From Acetobacter aceti (GTDB lineage Bacteria; Pseudomonadota; Alphaproteobacteria; Acetobacterales; Acetobacteraceae), in NCBI RefSeq assembly GCF_002005445.1, contig NZ_CP014692.1, forward strand, positions 2,914,501 to 2,978,500: 64,000 nt of DNA. The letters are read 5' to 3'. The notes beneath the pieces are model-generated. The model searched no databases. It saw nothing but the letters and a program-made list of their open reading frames with translations, and was not told where the DNA came from. Shown here one piece after another: positions 56,650 through 64,000 of this stretch; position 1 is the first letter of the stretch, and the number at the start of each line of letters is the position of its first letter. The translations under genes were made by a program, and so were the position numbers.

Positions 56650-56997
56650 CGCGACCGGACAGACAAGGTGATTTTATAAGACCGTGAATAAATCTGAAAG
56701 AAATCGATTACACAAAATCTTCGAAAAGACGATGTGATTTGAATTTTTTGAAAAAAATATTTGTCAAAATGTTTGTATTATTGCTCAGATAGTCGTTAGG
56801 AAATCTTTTCCAGAAGTCACGATCGCTCTGCCTGCTCCTGATTGACCCGGGAAACTTTAACCACAGGCCAATTCCTGCCATTGAAAAACATGTTTATACC
56901 TGTTTTGCTGGCCTGAAGATGTCTCTTCATCCAACGAACAGGGCGCGAAAACAGAAATGCAGCTTTCATCATCACGATTTTCACCTCACACGCAGCG
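56650..56997. other. AT-rich intergenic region before the acyltransferase gene
   Basis: This 348-bp stretch is AT-rich, with no convincing gene. A 14-codon frame (56957-57001, MQLSSSRFSPHTQR) ends in an ATGA that overlaps the acyltransferase start and may be a leader peptide. Confidence 0.4.
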
Positions 56998-58098
56998 ATG
57001 AAAAACGTGCGCTTTGACGCCCTTCAGTCCGTCCGTGGACTGGCGGCGCTTGTCGTGGTGCTGAGGCACGTTATGGCCTGCTACCCTCTGTCGAGCCATT
57101 CCGCCACGGTCATCATCTTTTTTCTTTTCAACTCCCCGGCTGCTGTCACGCTTTTTTTCGTTCTCAGCGGATTTGTCCTGACACATTCCCTCGTGGGGCA
57201 GAGTTTTTCGTTACCAACCGTTCTGACATTCTGGACACGTCGCGTCTTTCGCATTCTGCCTGCTCTGATGGCCATCACGCTGCTTTCAGCGCTTTTCACG
57301 CGGACACCTTTTGCCGCCTGGCCTCTGGCAGGAAACGATCCGTCGATGGAAGGACTTCTCCCCCATGACATACCCCTGTCGCCCGCGCTGCTGACCAAAT
57401 GTCTTTTCTCGATTTCCGGCGCATTGGTGCCCCAGAACTGGACCGTCGCGGTTGAACTGATTGCTGCTGTCTTTTTCCCTTTTCTGTGGGTGGCCAGCCG
57501 AAATGAAAGCCGGATTTTCCTTCCCGTCGTGCTGTTGACTCTGGCCCTGTCCATCTGTGCGCCGTCAGGAGGCAAGGGTCTTCCCTTCATTTATGGCTTC
57601 AGTTTCGTGGTGGGAGTCATCGCGTATCGAGGATGGCAGAACACAACCATCATACTCACTTCATTCGGGATACTGCTCGCTGCCGTGGGCGCGTCGCTTC
57701 CCACGACGCTTCTCACCGAACCCGAGACGCTGGGGGCTGTTTTCAACGACCCTAAACTGACGATTCCGGAAGCAATCTGCGCGGGTTTTGTGCTGTTCGG
57801 ACTGGCGCGCAATGGCAGGATAGCGAACCTGCTTACACACAGGGCGCTCCTCTGGCTGGGTGATATCTCATTCAGCCTGTATCTCGTGCATTTTCTGATC
57901 ATCGCCATTGCAGGACGACTGCTTGCCCCCATCCTTCCCGCGTTTTCGATGCCTGTGCGGGAAGCTATGGTTTTCTGCCTGACCCTGCTGATCGCGCTGC
58001 CGCTAAGTCATTTTCTGTACGAAAAAGTGGAAAGACCGGCCAACCGGCTGGGATACCGTCTTTCCTCGCTTTTCCAGCCCTCGCGAAAGGCTCTCTAA
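56998..58098 (+). CDS. Acyltransferase family 3 (OafA/NodX-like) membrane protein
   Basis: 366 residues with about 10 membrane segments. The family signature is near the start: RFDALQSVRGLAALVVVLRH with the essential His, followed by FFVLSGFVLTHSL and FWTRRVFRILPALMAITLLS. Late in the protein is LGDISFSLYLVHFLIIAIAG, then FLYEKVERPANRLG. These enzymes O-acetylate or succinylate surface glycans or other polymers. Which acceptor is used is not known; a relation to the polysaccharide genes near 31000-37000 is only a guess. It starts at the ATGA overlap with the small leader frame. Confidence 0.9.
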   Translation: MKNVRFDALQSVRGLAALVVVLRHVMACYPLSSHSATVIIFFLFNSPAAVTLFFVLSGFVLTHSLVGQSFSLPTVLTFWTRRVFRILPALMAITLLSALFTRTPFAAWPLAGNDPSMEGLLPHDIPLSPALLTKCLFSISGALVPQNWTVAVELIAAVFFPFLWVASRNESRIFLPVVLLTLALSICAPSGGKGLPFIYGFSFVVGVIAYRGWQNTTIILTSFGILLAAVGASLPTTLLTEPETLGAVFNDPKLTIPEAICAGFVLFGLARNGRIANLLTHRALLWLGDISFSLYLVHFLIIAIAGRLLAPILPAFSMPVREAMVFCLTLLIALPLSHFLYEKVERPANRLGYRLSSLFQPSRKAL

Positions 58099-58146
58099 AC
58101 CGGCCCGTTTCGTCAATTCATCAGATGGACACGCGCCTTCTGGAAA

Positions 58147-58494
58147 TCAGACTTTCTTCACAAACTCGGATTTCAGGTTCATCGCGCCAAAACCGGGGAT
58201 CTTGCAGGCAATGTCGTGGCCGTCCGCGCCATCGACAAGGCGGATTCCCTTGACCTTGGTGCCGCCTTTTACAACCTGCGAGGAACCCTTGATCTTGAGG
58301 TCCTTGATGACGCTGACCGTATCGCCATCCGCCAGCACATTACCGTTGGCGTCGTGGATCACACGCTCACCTGCCTCACCGGCCTCCGGGGCGCTGCCGG
58401 TCCACTCATGAGCGCATTCCGGGCAGATCCAGAGAGGACCGTCCTGATACACATGCTCCGATCCGCATTCCGGGCATTTCAGGGCTTCACTCAT
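58147..58494 (-). CDS. PhnA/YjdM-like zinc-ribbon protein
   Basis: 115 residues. N-terminal zinc ribbon [18 protein letters not shown] then ICPECAHEW with four Cys, followed by the PhnA domain: [40 protein letters not shown] and [14 protein letters not shown] strands ([14 protein letters not shown]). E. coli YjdM (formerly PhnA) belongs here; it is not a real phosphonoacetate hydrolase, and its function is unclear. ATG 58494 is favoured over GTG 58503 because GGAGA lies 9 bases upstream. Confidence 0.92.
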   Translation of the reverse strand: MSEALKCPECGSEHVYQDGPLWICPECAHEWTGSAPEAGEAGERVIHDANGNVLADGDTVSVIKDLKIKGSSQVVKGGTKVKGIRLVDGADGHDIACKIPGFGAMNLKSEFVKKV

Positions 58495-58620
58495 CTCGCA
58501 CACTCTCCGTTGCTGTCAGACGCAGGGTGCGCCGTCGTGAAGGCAGGCATGGCAAACACGCGCCTTTCGCACAAGTCCGGGCCATGCTCCCGATAGTAGA
58601 AAGGCTTCAAAAAAGGTCGC

Positions 58621-59736
58621 TCAGGGAAGCGGGGCCGTGTGAAACAGCGTCACACGCAGTCCACCATGAGGGACAGGTGCGGTTGTCGGCAGAAACGGCA
58701 GTCCGGCGGCGTGAGCCAGCGCTGTTTCCGTCGTGACGATCCCCACGCGCCAGCCCGAAAACCGGCTCATCAGGGTCTGGCCAAAGGCGCGATAAAGAGG
58801 GATCAACGCTTTCCTGTCACCGATGCGTGTTCCATAGGGCGGGTTGGCGATCACCAGACCGGGCGGTCCCTCCGGTGGCTGGAGTTCACTGATCGTCGCC
58901 TGCTGAAGCGTCACATACTCACTGACGCCTGCCCGCTCCAGATTGGCGAGGCTCATGGTGATAGCGCCGGCATCCCGATCACTGCCGTAAAACCGGACAG
59001 AAGGCGTGCGTCCGCTCTTTACCGAACGCATCTGTTCCCATGCCTCGGGATCAAACGTCGCGAGTTCCTCAAAAGCGAAGTGACGGGAGCGTCCCGGATT
59101 GAGGCGGGCAGCGATTTCAGCCGCTTCCAGCAGAAACGTGCCTGAGCCGCACATGGGGTCCACAACGGGCTCGTTACCTGAGTAGCCGCATTGCCGCAGG
59201 AAAAGGGAGGCCATGGTCTCGCGCATGGGAGCCCGGTTGACGGCCTCCTTGTGACCGCGCCTATGAAGAAGAACGCCGGACGTATCGATACTGATGGTGC
59301 AGACATCCCGTTCAATGCGCGCCCGCACCAGAACACCGCCCTCCTCCGCCTCCGGCGCTCCCAGTGTTTCACGGATGGCGCGGGTGATACGTTCGGAGAC
59401 GGCTCCCTCGTGATAGATTTTCGATGTCGTGCAGGCCGCCTCGACACGAAACGGAATGTCCGGACGCAGCACATCGGCCCAGGGCGCGCGGCGGATACGC
59501 TGATCGAGATGCGCCAGATGCGTCACGTGAAAACTGTCGATCCGCGCCAGAACCCGGCTTGCTCCACGGATCCAGAGATTGGCCCGCCAGACCTCCGGCC
59601 ACCCCCCCATAATCGTGACGCCCCCGGGAACGGCGGCGGGGCGTTTGAAACCTTTAAGGCGCACTTCATCGCACAGGACGGTTTCCAGTCCGGGAATGGT
59701 TGCCAGAAATATCTCGAAGGGGCGCGTTCCAGTCAT
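58621..59736 (-). CDS. THUMP-domain class I SAM-dependent RNA methyltransferase
   Basis: 371 residues. The N-terminal THUMP part starts FEIFLATIPGLETVLCDEV and includes VTIMGGWPEVWRANLWIRGA. The catalytic domain has PVVDPMCGSGTFLLEAAEIA (SAM motif I) and the amino-methylase motif LVIANPPYGTRIGD (NPPY), as in the RlmL/TrmN class that methylates N2 of guanine or another base in rRNA or tRNA. ATG 59736 (MTGTRPFEIFLAT) has GGAGG about 4-5 bases upstream; an earlier in-frame ATG at 59826 is not needed. The exact target base is not known; RlmL-like 23S rRNA m2G is the best guess. Confidence 0.88.
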   Translation of the reverse strand: MTGTRPFEIFLATIPGLETVLCDEVRLKGFKRPAAVPGGVTIMGGWPEVWRANLWIRGASRVLARIDSFHVTHLAHLDQRIRRAPWADVLRPDIPFRVEAACTTSKIYHEGAVSERITRAIRETLGAPEAEEGGVLVRARIERDVCTISIDTSGVLLHRRGHKEAVNRAPMRETMASLFLRQCGYSGNEPVVDPMCGSGTFLLEAAEIAARLNPGRSRHFAFEELATFDPEAWEQMRSVKSGRTPSVRFYGSDRDAGAITMSLANLERAGVSEYVTLQQATISELQPPEGPPGLVIANPPYGTRIGDRKALIPLYRAFGQTLMSRFSGWRVGIVTTETALAHAAGLPFLPTTAPVPHGGLRVTLFHTAPLP

Positions 59737-59876
59737 CGGGCCTCCATGACAGGAAGCGCGCCGCTCAGCAAACAGGTATTTCCAGAGAGCCGATCTGAAA
59801 ACGCTCCCGATCCCTGATGACTGCATGCTGCATGCCGGTTTTGATCACCATTTTCTGTATCGGGTTTTTCCATATT

Positions 59877-59906
59877 TTGACAAAAAAAGCTCGCCCGGTG
59901 TTTCAT
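59877..59906 (+). promoter_or_regulatory. Candidate promoter of the HWE histidine kinase gene
   Basis: TTGACA (59877-59882) with an 18-base spacer to TTTCAT (59901-59906) is a reasonable sigma-70 match, about 80 bases before the ATG at 59990. Confidence 0.45.
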
Positions 59907-59989
59907 GAAGTGTATATTTTATGAGAAATCCAGTCTTTGTCCGGCACTGAGACAGCACGTGCAGATTTTTCTGACCATCCGGGACCGCA

Positions 59990-61378
59990 ATGGACATCGC
60001 CTCAGCTGTCATTCCGCCCTCAGCGCATGTCACTCTCGACCTTCTTCCCGATCTGATCAGTGTGATCAGCCCGGAAGGGCGGAATGATTATTTCAACAAG
60101 GCATGGCGCGACCACGCGAATGGACCGGAGCCTAATTTTGCATCCGCCTCCTGGATTGACTGGGTAATTGTCGAAGACCGGGGAAAGATCGCACAGGCTA
60201 TCCGTCTCTCCCTGGACACCAGTCATCAGCAGATGACTGAATGCCGCCTGAGCGGCAGCGCAGCCCCTAGCCCGCAGCACGCCGGTCGGTGGTTCCTGTT
60301 TCGCGCCGTCCCGCACAAGGATGGCAACAACAGGGTTCTGTTCTGGTTTCACATATTGACCGATGTTCATGAGCAGAAGCTGCGTGAGCAGAAAACCAGC
60401 CATAATGCCCGCATGCGCATGGCCATGCTCAATGTCAGTTCAGACTGCATCAAGGTGATCAATACCGACGGCTCGCTGGCTCATATGAATGAAGCGGGTT
60501 GTGTCGCGCTGAATGTCGATCCGAATTCGGGTTTCGGCATGAAGTGGATTGCCCTTCTCCCTCAGGAAGCATGGGAGGCCGGTGAAAAAGCACTGGAAGA
60601 AGCCAGAAGCGGAGAGAGTGCGAGATTTGGCGGTCTCAGCCAGATACCGGGCCAGCCACCGCGTTACTGGGATAATGTCCTGACCCCGCTACTCAACCTG
60701 AATGGCACTGTGGAAGCAATCCTCTGTGTCTCTCGTGATGTGACGGAAGTAAAGGAGAACGAAGCTCGGATCGGCATGCTTCTGCGTGAGGTCACGCACC
60801 GCTCCCGCAATATGCTGACGGTGGTGCGGGCCATGCTCAGACGCACTGTTCCGGACCCGCGCGCGCAGTTTGTGACTGCGCTCGATCAGCGCATTACAGC
60901 CATTGCCCGCAGTCTGGACCTGCTGGTGAGGGAACAATGGACCGGCGCCCCAATTGAGGATGTCGTGACGACGCAGACAGCGTCAACTGGCGAGACATGG
61001 CTCAACCGGCTCCGCATCAACGGCGCGCCTCATCTCCGTTTACGCTCGGAAGCCGTGGAAAAAATAGGATTGGCCATCCATGAACTGGCGACAAATGCAA
61101 CGCATTACGGCGCGTTTTCCAATGCGACCGGCACAGTCACCGTCACATGGGGCGTTGACGAGACTGGCGATGACGCACTGTTCCGGCTGCAATGGAAGGA
61201 GCATGGCGGCCCCCCGGTTACAGAACCTTTGTCAAAAGGCTTCGGTGCTGCGGTGATCGAGCGCAATCCACGCGGAATAGAGGGCGCCAATGTCACCTTT
61301 CGCTATGAAGAGGATGGCGTGTTCTGGGAGTTCACAGCACCGGCAGGCAGGGTACTGACCGGTTTCAAGACATCCTGA
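59990..61378 (+). CDS. HWE-type sensor histidine kinase with two PAS domains
   Basis: 462 residues without membrane segments. PAS 1 is about residues 15-130 (LDLLPDLISVISPEGRNDYF, ending FHILTDVHEQK) and PAS 2 about 140-260 (LNVSSDCIKVINTDGSLAHM, ending ILCVSRDVTEVKENEA). The HWE kinase follows: His box LLREVTHRSRNMLTVVRAM, N box GLAIHELATNATHYGAFS and the WKEHGGPPV motif. HWE kinases are common in alphaproteobacteria as light, redox or stress sensors. No cognate regulator is next to it. A TTGACA-type promoter lies about 80 bases upstream. Confidence 0.92.
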   Translation: MDIASAVIPPSAHVTLDLLPDLISVISPEGRNDYFNKAWRDHANGPEPNFASASWIDWVIVEDRGKIAQAIRLSLDTSHQQMTECRLSGSAAPSPQHAGRWFLFRAVPHKDGNNRVLFWFHILTDVHEQKLREQKTSHNARMRMAMLNVSSDCIKVINTDGSLAHMNEAGCVALNVDPNSGFGMKWIALLPQEAWEAGEKALEEARSGESARFGGLSQIPGQPPRYWDNVLTPLLNLNGTVEAILCVSRDVTEVKENEARIGMLLREVTHRSRNMLTVVRAMLRRTVPDPRAQFVTALDQRITAIARSLDLLVREQWTGAPIEDVVTTQTASTGETWLNRLRINGAPHLRLRSEAVEKIGLAIHELATNATHYGAFSNATGTVTVTWGVDETGDDALFRLQWKEHGGPPVTEPLSKGFGAAVIERNPRGIEGANVTFRYEEDGVFWEFTAPAGRVLTGFKTS

Positions 61379-61643
61379 ACCTTCCTGTATTGCCTCCTCA
61401 ATCGCTTCACAGCGCCCGGAATCCCTTTCTCTCGCGCCGTCAGGTAGACATTCGATCCTCGATGCGATCGTCACGGAACCATATCGGGGTTTGCCACAGA
61501 GCCTGTAATTATGAACCTTTTTCGCATTAGCCGGAATTCCGGCAACCGTTGATGGAATGTCATCAGCGACCGCTCAGCAGACCAGTTTGGAGAGAGGCAG
61601 CACTCTGCCTATACTCCGACCCCCAACAAACAGGAGCACCCTT

Positions 61644-62306
61644 GTGTTCGAAGGAAGTCTGGCCTCGCCGAGCGGCCGTCGCAAAGCCTGGATGGACAGC
61701 CTGTTCGTGGATCATGCTGTTTTCAGGCTCATCTGGACCAATTTCCACACGGTCGTTCCCGGCAAGGTCTATCGCTGCAACCATCCGACCCCTGCCCGTC
61801 TCGCCGCCGCCAAACGTCGCTTCCACCTGAAAACGCTGGTCAATCTGCGTGGCCACCGGAAATGCGGCTCCGATGCGCTGTCACGTAACGCGGCGAAACA
61901 GCAGGGACTGATCCATGTGGATATGGCGTTTGAGAGCCGGGGCGCGCCACACCGCGATCGCATCCTGCGGTTTGCGTCGCTCTATCGCTCGCTTGAGTTC
62001 CCGATGCTGATGCACTGCAAGTCCGGCGCGGATCGTGCGGGGCTTGCCTCTGGTCTTGTGGTGATGTTCGAGGGCGGCACGACTGATGACGCGCTTCGCC
62101 AGCTGTCATGGCGCTTCGGGCATTTCAACAGTTCCCGAACCGGCATTCTGGATGCCTTCTTCTGGCGTTATCGCACGGAAGCCGAAGGTCGCATTCCGTT
62201 TCTGGAGTGGGTCGAACATCACTATGACGAAGTCGCCCTCAAGCGTGATTTCGTTGCGGGTAAGCTGGCGTCGTTCGTCACGGACAAGGTGTTGCGGCGG
62301 GAGTAA
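61644..62306 (+). CDS. Dual-specificity phosphatase-like protein (HCxxGxxR)
   Basis: 220 residues. The phosphatase loop is PMLMHCKSGADRAGLASGL, matching H-C-x5-R; upstream VYRCNHPTPARL then KTLVNLRGHRKCGSD is as in the bacterial Siw14/DUF442-type and DSP phosphatases. GTG 61644 is preferred: AGGAG lies 7 bases before it, while the upstream ATG at 61557 has no site. It may act on phosphotyrosine, inositol phosphate or a lipid, unknown. It follows the HWE kinase on the same strand by 265 bases, so a shared unit is possible but not shown. Confidence 0.85.
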   Translation: MFEGSLASPSGRRKAWMDSLFVDHAVFRLIWTNFHTVVPGKVYRCNHPTPARLAAAKRRFHLKTLVNLRGHRKCGSDALSRNAAKQQGLIHVDMAFESRGAPHRDRILRFASLYRSLEFPMLMHCKSGADRAGLASGLVVMFEGGTTDDALRQLSWRFGHFNSSRTGILDAFFWRYRTEAEGRIPFLEWVEHHYDEVALKRDFVAGKLASFVTDKVLRRE

Positions 62307-62331
62307 TATCAACAACGCTATGGATTGATCG

Positions 62332-62452
62332 TTTGCGGGCTCTGTCCGCACCCGCAAGGAGGCACAGCCCCCTGATCTCAATTGATGAACAACAAAACCG
62401 GTTTCCAAAGACACCGCCTTTGGCGGGATTCGGGGCCGTGCCCCCGAAACCT
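62332..62452. repeat. Opposed pair of GC-rich palindromic repeats
   Basis: The gap between the convergent phosphatase and ABC-F genes holds two similar units in opposite orientation. Unit 1 (62332-62380, plus) is TTTGCGGG, CTCTGT, CCGCACCCGCAAGG then GCCCCCTGATCTC. Unit 2 (62395-62452, minus) reads TTTCGGGGGC, CCCCGAATCCCGCCAAAGG then CTTTGGAAACC. Within unit 2 are hairpins TTCGGGG / CCCCGAA and CCGCC / GGCGG. This layout resembles intergenic repeats seen widely in acetic acid bacteria; the assignment is from memory of form only. Confidence 0.55.
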
Positions 62453-62498
62453 CTCCAGAATCAGGGGCAGTCCATAAAACCGTTGGTATAATTCATCC

Positions 62499-64000
62499 TT
62501 ATGCGTGCAGACCGGGCGCTTCCCGGCCTGTGCGGGCGACATATTCCGAATAGCCACCATCATAGGGATGGAGACCTTCCGGCGTCAGTTCCAGCACCCT
62601 GTTGGAAAGCGCCGCGAGGAAGTGCCGGTCATGCGAGACGAACAGCATGGTGCCTTCATATTTCGACAGGGCATTGATGAGCATTTCCTTTGTGCCGATA
62701 TCAAGATGGTTGGTCGGCTCATCGAGGACAAGGAAATTCGGTGGATCGAACAGCATCAGCGCCAGCACAAGGCGCGCCTTCTCGCCGCCTGACAGAACAC
62801 GGCAGGGCTTGTCGATATCGTCGCCGGAAAAACCGAAGCCACCAGCCAGTGCCCGAAGCGCGCCCTGATTGGCGAGCGGGAAACTGTCCTCCAGCGTCTC
62901 GAAGATCGTGCGGTCGCCATCGAGCAGATCCATGGCGTGCTGGGCGAAGTACCCCATCTTCACACTGCCGCCGATCGTGACCGTGCCGGCGTCCGGTTCC
63001 GTCGTGCCAGTGACGAGTTTCAGCAGTGTGGACTTACCCGCGCCGTTCACACCAAGAACGCAGCACCGCTCCTGACGACGGATCATCAGGTCGAGACCTT
63101 CATAGATCACCTTGCTGCCGTATTTCTTGTCCACGCCTTTCAGGGTCGCAACGACATCGCCTGAACGGGGTGCGGGTGGAAATTCGAAAGATAGGGTCTG
63201 GCGGCGCTTCGGTGGCTCGACACGGTCGATCTTGTCCAGTTTCTTCACACGACTCTGGACCTGCGCCGCATGGGAGGCGCGGGCCTTGAAGCGGTCGATA
63301 AAGGCGATTTCCTTGGCGAGCATGGCCTGCTGACGCTCGAACTGGGCCTGCTGCTGCTTTTCGTTCTGGGCGCGCTGCTGTTCGTAAAATTCGTAGTCGC
63401 CCGAGAAGCTGGTCAGGTTGCCGCCGTCAATCTCGATGACCTTGTTGATGATGCGGTTCATAAAGGCGCGGTCATGCGAAGTCATGAGCAAGGCGCCATC
63501 GTAGTTCGCAAGGAACTGTTCGAGCCAGATCAGACTTTCGAGGTCGAGATGGTTGCTCGGTTCGTCAAGAAGCATGGCGTCGGGGCGCATGAGCAGGATG
63601 CGCGCCAGAGCGACGCGCATCTTCCACCCGCCGGACAGCTTGCCGACATCGCCGTCCATCATTTCCTGACTGAATCCGAGGCCGTCCAGCACCTCGCGCG
63701 CCTTTCCGTCCAGCGCGTAGCCACCCAGTTCCTCAAAACGCGCCTGCACTTCCCCGAAGCGCTCCAGAATGGCGTCCATCTGATCCATCTGCTCGGGATC
63801 AGCCAGAGCCAGTTCCAGTCTGGCCAGTTCCGCCGCCACGGTGGAAACTTCGCCCACGCCGTCCATGACTTCGGCGACGGCGCTTCGGCCTTCCATTTCG
63901 CCGACGTCCTGACTGAAGAACCCGATGGTCAGCCCCTTGTCCGTGACGACAGTTCCCTCGTCAGGCTCTTCCTGTTTGGTGATGAGGCGGAACAGGGTTG
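62499..64000 (-). CDS. ABC-F family ATPase, Uup/YbiT-like (5' end outside window)
   Basis: About 500 residues visible, continuing past 64000. Two soluble ABC domains without membrane segments: domain 1 signature KLSGGWKMRVALARILLMRP with Walker B MLLDEPSNHLD; a long charged linker (residues like YEFYEQQRAQNEKQQQAQFE) in the middle; domain 2 P-loop LGVNGAGKSTLLKLVTG, signature VLSGGEKARLVLALMLFDPP and FLVLDEPTNHLDIGTKE. ABC-F proteins work on ribosomes to rescue or regulate translation, not in transport. The very N-terminal P-loop lies just beyond the window (TLFRLITKQEEPDEG is visible). It converges on the repeat pair at 62332-62452. Confidence 0.93.
   Translation of the reverse strand, partial: TLFRLITKQEEPDEGTVVTDKGLTIGFFSQDVGEMEGRSAVAEVMDGVGEVSTVAAELARLELALADPEQMDQMDAILERFGEVQARFEELGGYALDGKAREVLDGLGFSQEMMDGDVGKLSGGWKMRVALARILLMRPDAMLLDEPSNHLDLESLIWLEQFLANYDGALLMTSHDRAFMNRIINKVIEIDGGNLTSFSGDYEFYEQQRAQNEKQQQAQFERQQAMLAKEIAFIDRFKARASHAAQVQSRVKKLDKIDRVEPPKRRQTLSFEFPPAPRSGDVVATLKGVDKKYGSKVIYEGLDLMIRRQERCCVLGVNGAGKSTLLKLVTGTTEPDAGTVTIGGSVKMGYFAQHAMDLLDGDRTIFETLEDSFPLANQGALRALAGGFGFSGDDIDKPCRVLSGGEKARLVLALMLFDPPNFLVLDEPTNHLDIGTKEMLINALSKYEGTMLFVSHDRHFLAALSNRVLELTPEGLHPYDGGYSEYVARTGREAPGLHA

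Overview
The window comes from the chromosome of an alphaproteobacterium, most likely an acetic acid bacterium (Acetobacteraceae). Four things point there. An F1-only ATP synthase operon (atpHAGDC) stands without its Fo genes. Alphaproteobacterial regulators and cytoskeletal proteins are present (GcrA, a bactofilin, an HWE-type histidine kinase). ispD and ispF are fused. The intergenic palindromic repeats and the biotin operon also fit. Complete succinate dehydrogenase genes argue against Gluconobacter, which lacks that enzyme. The genus is inferred, not proven.

Layout. 1-9400: the 5' part of an Atm1-type ABC exporter, a Nudix hydrolase, a DUF3574 lipoprotein, then an overlapping biotin operon (bioF, a BioH-like esterase, a bioC-bioD fusion), a DEAD-box-like helicase, a small HTH protein in an AT-rich gap, and ubiA. 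9670-19360: rsmE, gshA, a cyclic-phosphodiesterase/5'-nucleotidase, ispDF, a detached bioA, moaE-moaD, a lipoprotein and pgsA. 19560-30020: uvrC, an M19 dipeptidase, exonuclease III, an aminotransferase remnant, a TetR regulator divergent from a secreted alpha/beta hydrolase with an operator over its -10, an AT-rich orphan gene, an OmpR-type regulator, an L,D-transpeptidase and an NhaP-type antiporter. 30250-38950: a small monooxygenase-like protein, a sedoheptulose-phosphate isomerase-like SIS protein, three glycosyltransferases (a likely surface-polysaccharide patch), a PfkB sugar/nucleoside kinase and a bactofilin. 39150-50900: gcrA, rnd, queF, the F1 operon, an MFS exporter, tRNA-Gly, tRNA-Trp, secE, nusG and a DUF2501 secreted protein. 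51210-64000: asd, sdhCDAB, a Rieske-oxygenase remnant, an acyltransferase, a YjdM/PhnA-like zinc-ribbon protein, a THUMP RNA methyltransferase, an HWE histidine kinase, a dual-specificity phosphatase and the 3' part of an ABC-F ATPase.

Most of the window is housekeeping core. bioF, the esterase and bioCD would carry out pimelate release and the KAPA and dethiobiotin steps, with bioA about 10 kb away and bioB not in view. The less ordinary parts are the bioCD fusion, a three-hairpin intergenic element present twice with compensatory stem changes, a pair of opposed GC-rich repeats, two decaying gene remnants, the TetR/operator/hydrolase module, and two small AT-rich genes of uncertain role. I found no CRISPR array, prophage, insertion sequence or complete novel defence system.
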